From: Istiophorus platypterus
Taxonomy: Eukaryota > Chordata > Actinopteri > Istiophoriformes > Istiophoridae
Reading direction: 5' to 3'
DNA length: 64,000 bases
Assembly (NCBI GenBank): GCA_016859345.1
Contig: CM029111.1
Coordinates: forward strand, 16,913,714-16,977,713
A program made the translations under genes and the position numbers. How positions within the stretch are numbered: position 1 is the first letter of the stretch; every line of letters begins with the position of its first letter. The notes under the pieces are model-generated. The model saw nothing but the letters and a program-made list of their open reading frames with translations. It did not search any database and had not been told where the DNA came from. Below, in pieces: positions 59,161 to 64,000 of this stretch.

Positions 59161-62110
59161 TTGGATTTAGTGGGCTGTACATAAACCTGACCTGAACATT
59201 TCTCATCATCCTCTAGATTTCTGGTCCCCTTTTTTCCTTTTTTTTCAGATCAGGAGGTTGTTTGTGGATGGCGCAGAAAATAGCCTCCCGCATTCGCTGA
59301 CACACCTAAAAACCAACAACGTGTCCATTTCCAGCCTGGGTTGCTAAAAATAAACCAGAACAAATAAATAGGCAACAAGGGCCTGATTCAGGGAGGACGC
59401 ACGCTGCACAGCATCAGTATTTTTAGCCAAGATTGTTGCTGACTCCAGGCAGAGACTCTGCAGACAGCCGGAGACGCCTGAAACACAGGTAGAGACCAAG
59501 GGGGGTATCTATCATGCAGGCCCCCACCGGTGAACTTTATGAAGACAGACTGCTGCTACAGATGCATTGACAGTGCACTGAGAGGCATCACAGATTTTTG
59601 TCCTGAGCACATCTGATGGTTATCGGCGGGGGATGGAAGCACAAGACTGAGGCTTCTGTTTAATGTTGGAGGAGCATTCAAACTAATTACTAAAGAATCC
59701 GGCTCACGTTTGCATGATTGATCTGTCTTATCCTCTTCCTGTGAAACACAGGAAGCACCATAGACTGAAAAGAAATAAAAAACATTCAACCATGATTTCC
59801 AGAGAAAACACCAGCAACGTTTGGAGCACTGAGCCTGCATGGGTATAAAAAAACAAAACCAAAAAAACACACCAAAAACACTGACCACAGCTCTGAGACA
59901 AACAGACCACCTCGAACACACCACGGTGACTGGATTACAGGTGAGACGACTCAATGGTGGAACGAAGTCAGCGGTCGCCTGAGTGTGTGTGTCTGTGTGT
60001 GTGTGTGTGTGTGTGGGGGGGGGGGTCATTTTGGAAACCCTAAGAAGGTCATGACACTTCCCCAGTGGTGAACGATCATATCTTCTATATAAGGAGAGTA
60101 AACTACTTTAAATAAAGCAAAATCTACCTTTACATACACCTTAAAAAAAACTAATAAAAAGCATTTGTTGTTGCTTGGCTGATGCTTTTATGACTATAAT
60201 TTTTTTGCTCACCAGGGAAGAGTCTGTTTCCTGTAAGACAGTCTGGAGGGTTTAAACACCCAGGCATTATCGCACTTGCTCCTGAACCAGAAGCTGAGCT
60301 GAGGCTTCGATGAGAAGTGGTCGGAGACCTCTAGTGGCCAAACAAGTTAAGTTTAAATGCACAACGGTTTCACATGTCGTCATAGCTGCCTGGACTCAAC
60401 ACTGTTACTTATGGATCCATATTCTTTATTCTAAACGGTACTTCCTATTTGTTTCTTTTAATAATTATTATTATTATTGCTAATATTTCATATGTTGTTG
60501 TCTCACACCCAACTGCTGCTGTGAAAGTATATATATGTGATGCAGTGACAAAAGACAATAGACTCAATAGGCCTTTTTCACCAAAGACATTTTGACATGT
60601 TACAGAAAGAAGAAACGTGTGTATATGATCATATTCAGGGTCCTGGTGTTGTACTTGCTGGCTCACAGTCACGACACCTGAATGAAGCAGAGCAGCGGTT
60701 AATGTTACCAGTTCCAGTTCTAATATTAGTCAAAAATGTGTCTGTTTTGAAGAGGTTACATTATTTGCAGACATTTCTGACAGAGAAGGTATAATTAAAA
60801 ACATAACGGTAATGATTAATAACAGAACATGTGTAAAGAACAGGTGTAATTCCATGTGGACCAGTCTCAGGGACCCGGTTGTTAATTATGAATGAAGGGT
60901 CGTGGCTGGGATTCTTACAGGGATGGAGCTCTGATTGAGCAGATTGTAATCATGTTCTTTTTTTTTTTTTTAAATCATTTATTTCAAGTCAGTGATTTTA
61001 TGGGAGGTTTACTGGGAATTTATATGATACAACTGAAATTTGGGGATCACACATGGTGGCTGATTCACGGACTGATGCCAGCATTTCTAAACCTAATACA
61101 GTAAATTCTGTGATGGCTCAGAAACATCAAAGTAAAGTTCAGAGAGTTCACCTGTGTCAAAAGGCAGCGCGGGGGGGAGCAGGTAAGGGCTTGGTGAGGG
61201 GCAGCAAGGCAGGAAGGACAGCCAGACAAAATGTGCGGGCCAAAAAAAAACAAGCCCGAGGCTGAAAACAGGGAAAAGACTGGAACACGAGGGCTGAGAT
61301 GCCACAACAGGCAGTCCAGAAAGAGTGCAAGGGCAAGTGGACTGGATTATTGACTAGTAAATGGGAGACAAGTGGGCAAGTGTGTGTGTGTGTGTGTGGG
61401 GGGGGGCTGGAAAGGCAGGAAGTGCTGGGGTCACGGCAGGAGAGGTCAGAGCAACATGCAATATGAAAGTTGTTGAACAAGCATCTATTTGCAGCTCCTT
61501 GTTTTGTTTACAGGTTTTAACAGAACCGTGTTCATTCGATTTCACTCTCATCAGCAACATTTTCAGCTTCAAAGCTCTTTAAAAGAATTTTTTTTTAAAA
61601 AGCTAACCGTTCGCTACCAGCTCAGCAGCAAACAGCAGACACACACACACACACAGTTAGAGACTCACCTGTGAACACAGTGGAGCTTTTAGTGCCTGAA
61701 GAGCCAGATGTTTCCCTCACAGGTAAGTGGACACCGGCACAGAGCAAAAGGGATATTGCATATTGGATACAACCATTGGGATGCATGAAACACAACCCTA
61801 AATGAATGCTAATGTCGCCCTTTGTCTACTCGAAGTGCAAATTAGCAACCCGAGGACCCCAGTGGCAGAAAGAAATCAATGAATCCAGCTTTCACAAATT
61901 GAATAAATAAATAATGATCCTGAATTACTCTACCGGGATTTCTTCCTAATATCGCAGATGAAGCGAAGGAAATAAAACTTCACAGAAAATACAAGTGAAA
62001 AAATGGAATAGTAGTAAAATTTAAATCAAATAATTCCAAGTTTCTTTATGATGTTTTGTCAAATTTTATAATGGTAGTTGGGCTGAGGTCTCTTGGACCA
62101 ATGACCTCTG

Positions 62111-62138
62111 TATCTCTAAAATACATATTTTAGAGATA
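62111..62138. other. Perfect 13-bp inverted repeat, 2-nt spacer
   Basis: 62111-62123 and 62126-62138 are exact reverse complements (TATCTCTAAAATA arms). It sits in AT-rich non-coding sequence. Confidence 0.6.
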
Positions 62139-63389
62139 CATTTTAAGTTAATGTAAGTAATTTCAGTATCATAGGTAAACACAACAGGTGACGGACAGGA
62201 CACAGGTTTGATCTAATATTTGTGATTGCAGGAAGATGTGGACACGCAGCCTCGTCCTCCATCACTCTAATCTATTCCATGTTTCTCTGATAAAACAGAG
62301 ATTGAGAAGCTGGGATGCATCACTTTGAAAACCAAACACAGACCATCATGTTGCTGCATATCAGAGAACGGGCAGAAAAACACGGTTTTGATATGATGGA
62401 AGATGAAAAGCATTTTTTATTTTAAAAAAGGGGTTTTTAAGGGTCAGGAACTGAACCAGGACCTCAGGAAATTATTTTTTTAACATCTTGGACATTATTG
62501 GAGAAGTTTTGTTCAACATACAGTATTTACTGGAGCTTAAAACTATATGAGCAAAAGTATGTCCATATACTTTTGTGTATTTTTCATCCGAGGCTGTTTC
62601 TCATGGTTTGAGCGAGATCCTGCAGTTTAAATGGCCAAAATGGACAGGACTTCCTCAGCTGGGCAATGTTTCAGTGCCACCTGCAGCATTTTTTAAAAGC
62701 AGGGGACAGATTTGTCTCTCATTAGACCACTTCAGATTCCCAGAGTCTCCTCCCGGGGTGGGGGGGTGCTCCAAGAACAACATGTCCAAGCTGTCAAACT
62801 GTCTACGTTGTCTTGACACTTGTGAAAAGCGTAAAAACCGGGGGGGGGGGGGTAACTACCAGAACATTTATGATCTGCTCAGTAACTCAGACTCTGGGTA
62901 ACCAGCTGTTGGGGATCCTTTTGGCACCAGTCAAAGGAAATCTTAAAGCAATAGTTGGGCATTTGGGGGAAATTCATTTCCCATCCGGATCCGAACTGGA
63001 TCTGAACACATCGCCCGGTGGTGGAACAGCACAGGCCTCCTGAGAGCAATGACCACAAGGTGGCGCTAACTGACAGAGACACCCAGTGGTGCTCCAGTGA
63101 CAAATCCGACCCCTGAGCAGTTCAGTCTCGATGAGGTTTACTCCAAATCAGTCTCCTCAGTGAAAAGCAACCGTGACGTTTGATTTCAAATTACATGTTC
63201 CTGATCACAAAGATGTTCAAATCTCATTTTCAAGCTTTGGGCACCACAGATGAAATTCTGCTTCAGCTGCCCACTGTTGGCTCTTCAGCTGCCTACAGTT
63301 TATCAAAAGGAAACTCAAAAGCTTAAGAGAGGAAACTGTTCCTATCTACGAGACGAGTTGTAGATAATTGCGACATGGGCAATTGGATA

Positions 63390-63391
<2 letters not shown>

Positions 63392-63423
<32 letters not shown>
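63392..63423. repeat. (CA)n microsatellite
   Basis: About 16 uninterrupted CA units. Confidence 0.9.
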
Positions 63424-63428
<5 letters not shown>

Positions 63429-64000
63429 AAGGCAATGACGGTGACAAGGGTCAGTTTCACTGCTGGTTAAGGCCTGAAATTTGCAGCCAAAGCAGATAAA
63501 TCAATAGCAAAATGCATGTGACATGTTAACTAGCTGTTTTCAAAATAGCTTTTTTGCTCAAACCACAGTCACATTTGTTCCCGTTTTCCATTGGTTGATG
63601 CATTTTCAGTCTTGTAGAACAAAGGCTCATCTGCTTTATGTTTGCGCAATGAAATACTGAACTGGGAAATGTGACCCGGTGATGTGTTTGGTTTTTTTCT
63701 TTTTCCTTTCTGTTCCCCTGTGAATGCAGTAAACACAGTTACAGAGAGCCTATGTAATTATCCTAAATCTTTTTATTTTGTTGGTTTTACCTCCTCAGGT
63801 CTTTAGTCCCACAGACCCGACTGCTCTATGTATAATAAAATGATTATTATTATTATTATAATTGTGACACATTTCCTCCTTTAAATGTATTATATTAATC
63901 TCGATATATATAGTGAAATATCTAATCAATAATCTCAATAATCTCTTTCTGAAATCATGATACAAATGACAACATCTTTTCCTTTGGGGCAAATTGTAGT

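Larger units (their letters stand above)
52251..64000. other. Large gene-poor region upstream of ccn5
   Basis: 11.7 kb with no assembled gene. It holds teleost repeats (53345-53830, 53840-54110, 55735-56060, 58740-59160), microsatellites (57800-57932, about 59985-60015, 63392-63423), poly-G/poly-C runs (about 56430, 60017, 62840), a GC/CpG-richer stretch at 58010-58160, a MEF2/TATA element at 54376 and an orphan exon-like segment at 58409-58509. Possible ccn5 enhancers would lie here. Confidence 0.5.

Noticed and set aside
1..64000. tRNA, rRNA, CRISPR, phage or bacterial operon features
   Set aside because: Nothing in the window resembles them; the content is vertebrate nuclear DNA.

Overview
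The window reads as a teleost fish (probably percomorph) nuclear genome segment. The genes are spliced with canonical vertebrate GT-AG introns and carry fish-style short introns. There are many (CA)n/(GT)n tracts and several interspersed repeats that I recognise as common in ray-finned fish. All intact genes are on the minus strand. I rebuilt them exon by exon from splice sites, reading phase and family knowledge; no alignment was run.

Layout. Positions 1-1240: CpG-rich sequence with a plus-strand AATAAA, perhaps the 3' end of a convergent gene. 1874-12972 (-): itih6 (ITIH5L), an inter-alpha-trypsin-inhibitor heavy chain with VIT, vWA, a long Pro/Thr/Ala-rich region and the ITI heavy-chain C-terminus, 17 coding exons, about 1225 aa. 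14698-21376 (-): pfkfb1, the bifunctional 6-phosphofructo-2-kinase/fructose-2,6-bisphosphatase, 14 coding exons, 476 aa, with the liver-type PKA site. From memory, ITIH6 and PFKFB1 are also neighbours on human Xp11.2, which supports both names. 21377-26985: intergenic. 26989-28007 (+): a UDP-glucuronosyltransferase pseudogene with frameshifts and a deleted UDP-sugar domain.

28434-43698 (-): a tandem array of single-exon P2Y1-like nucleotide receptors. Three copies are open from start to stop (31242-32225, 36941-37915, 42718-43698). Two are broken (28434-29245, 34106-34549) and one is only a 3' fragment (38636-38827). The copies sit in a patchwork of duplicated flanks. Each intact copy departs from the P2Y1/class A consensus at a different key residue, while a patch of about 180 bp over TM3-TM4 is identical between otherwise divergent copies, which suggests gene conversion. 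This cluster is the most interesting part of the window.

47199-52057 (-): a CCN matricellular gene, five coding exons, 348 aa. Its IGFBP, VWC and TSP1 modules look most like CCN5 (WISP2), but unlike mammalian CCN5 it keeps a complete 10-cysteine CT cystine-knot domain. 52058-64000: no convincing gene. It holds the ccn5 promoter, teleost repeats, microsatellites, an isolated MEF2/TATA-like element and one orphan candidate exon.

The genes do not form one pathway. itih6 and ccn5 encode secreted matrix proteins, pfkfb1 a cytosolic glycolysis/gluconeogenesis switch, and the array encodes cell-surface purinergic-type receptors. I found no clear new molecular system; the novelty lies in the evolution of the receptor array and the domain content of the ccn5 copy.
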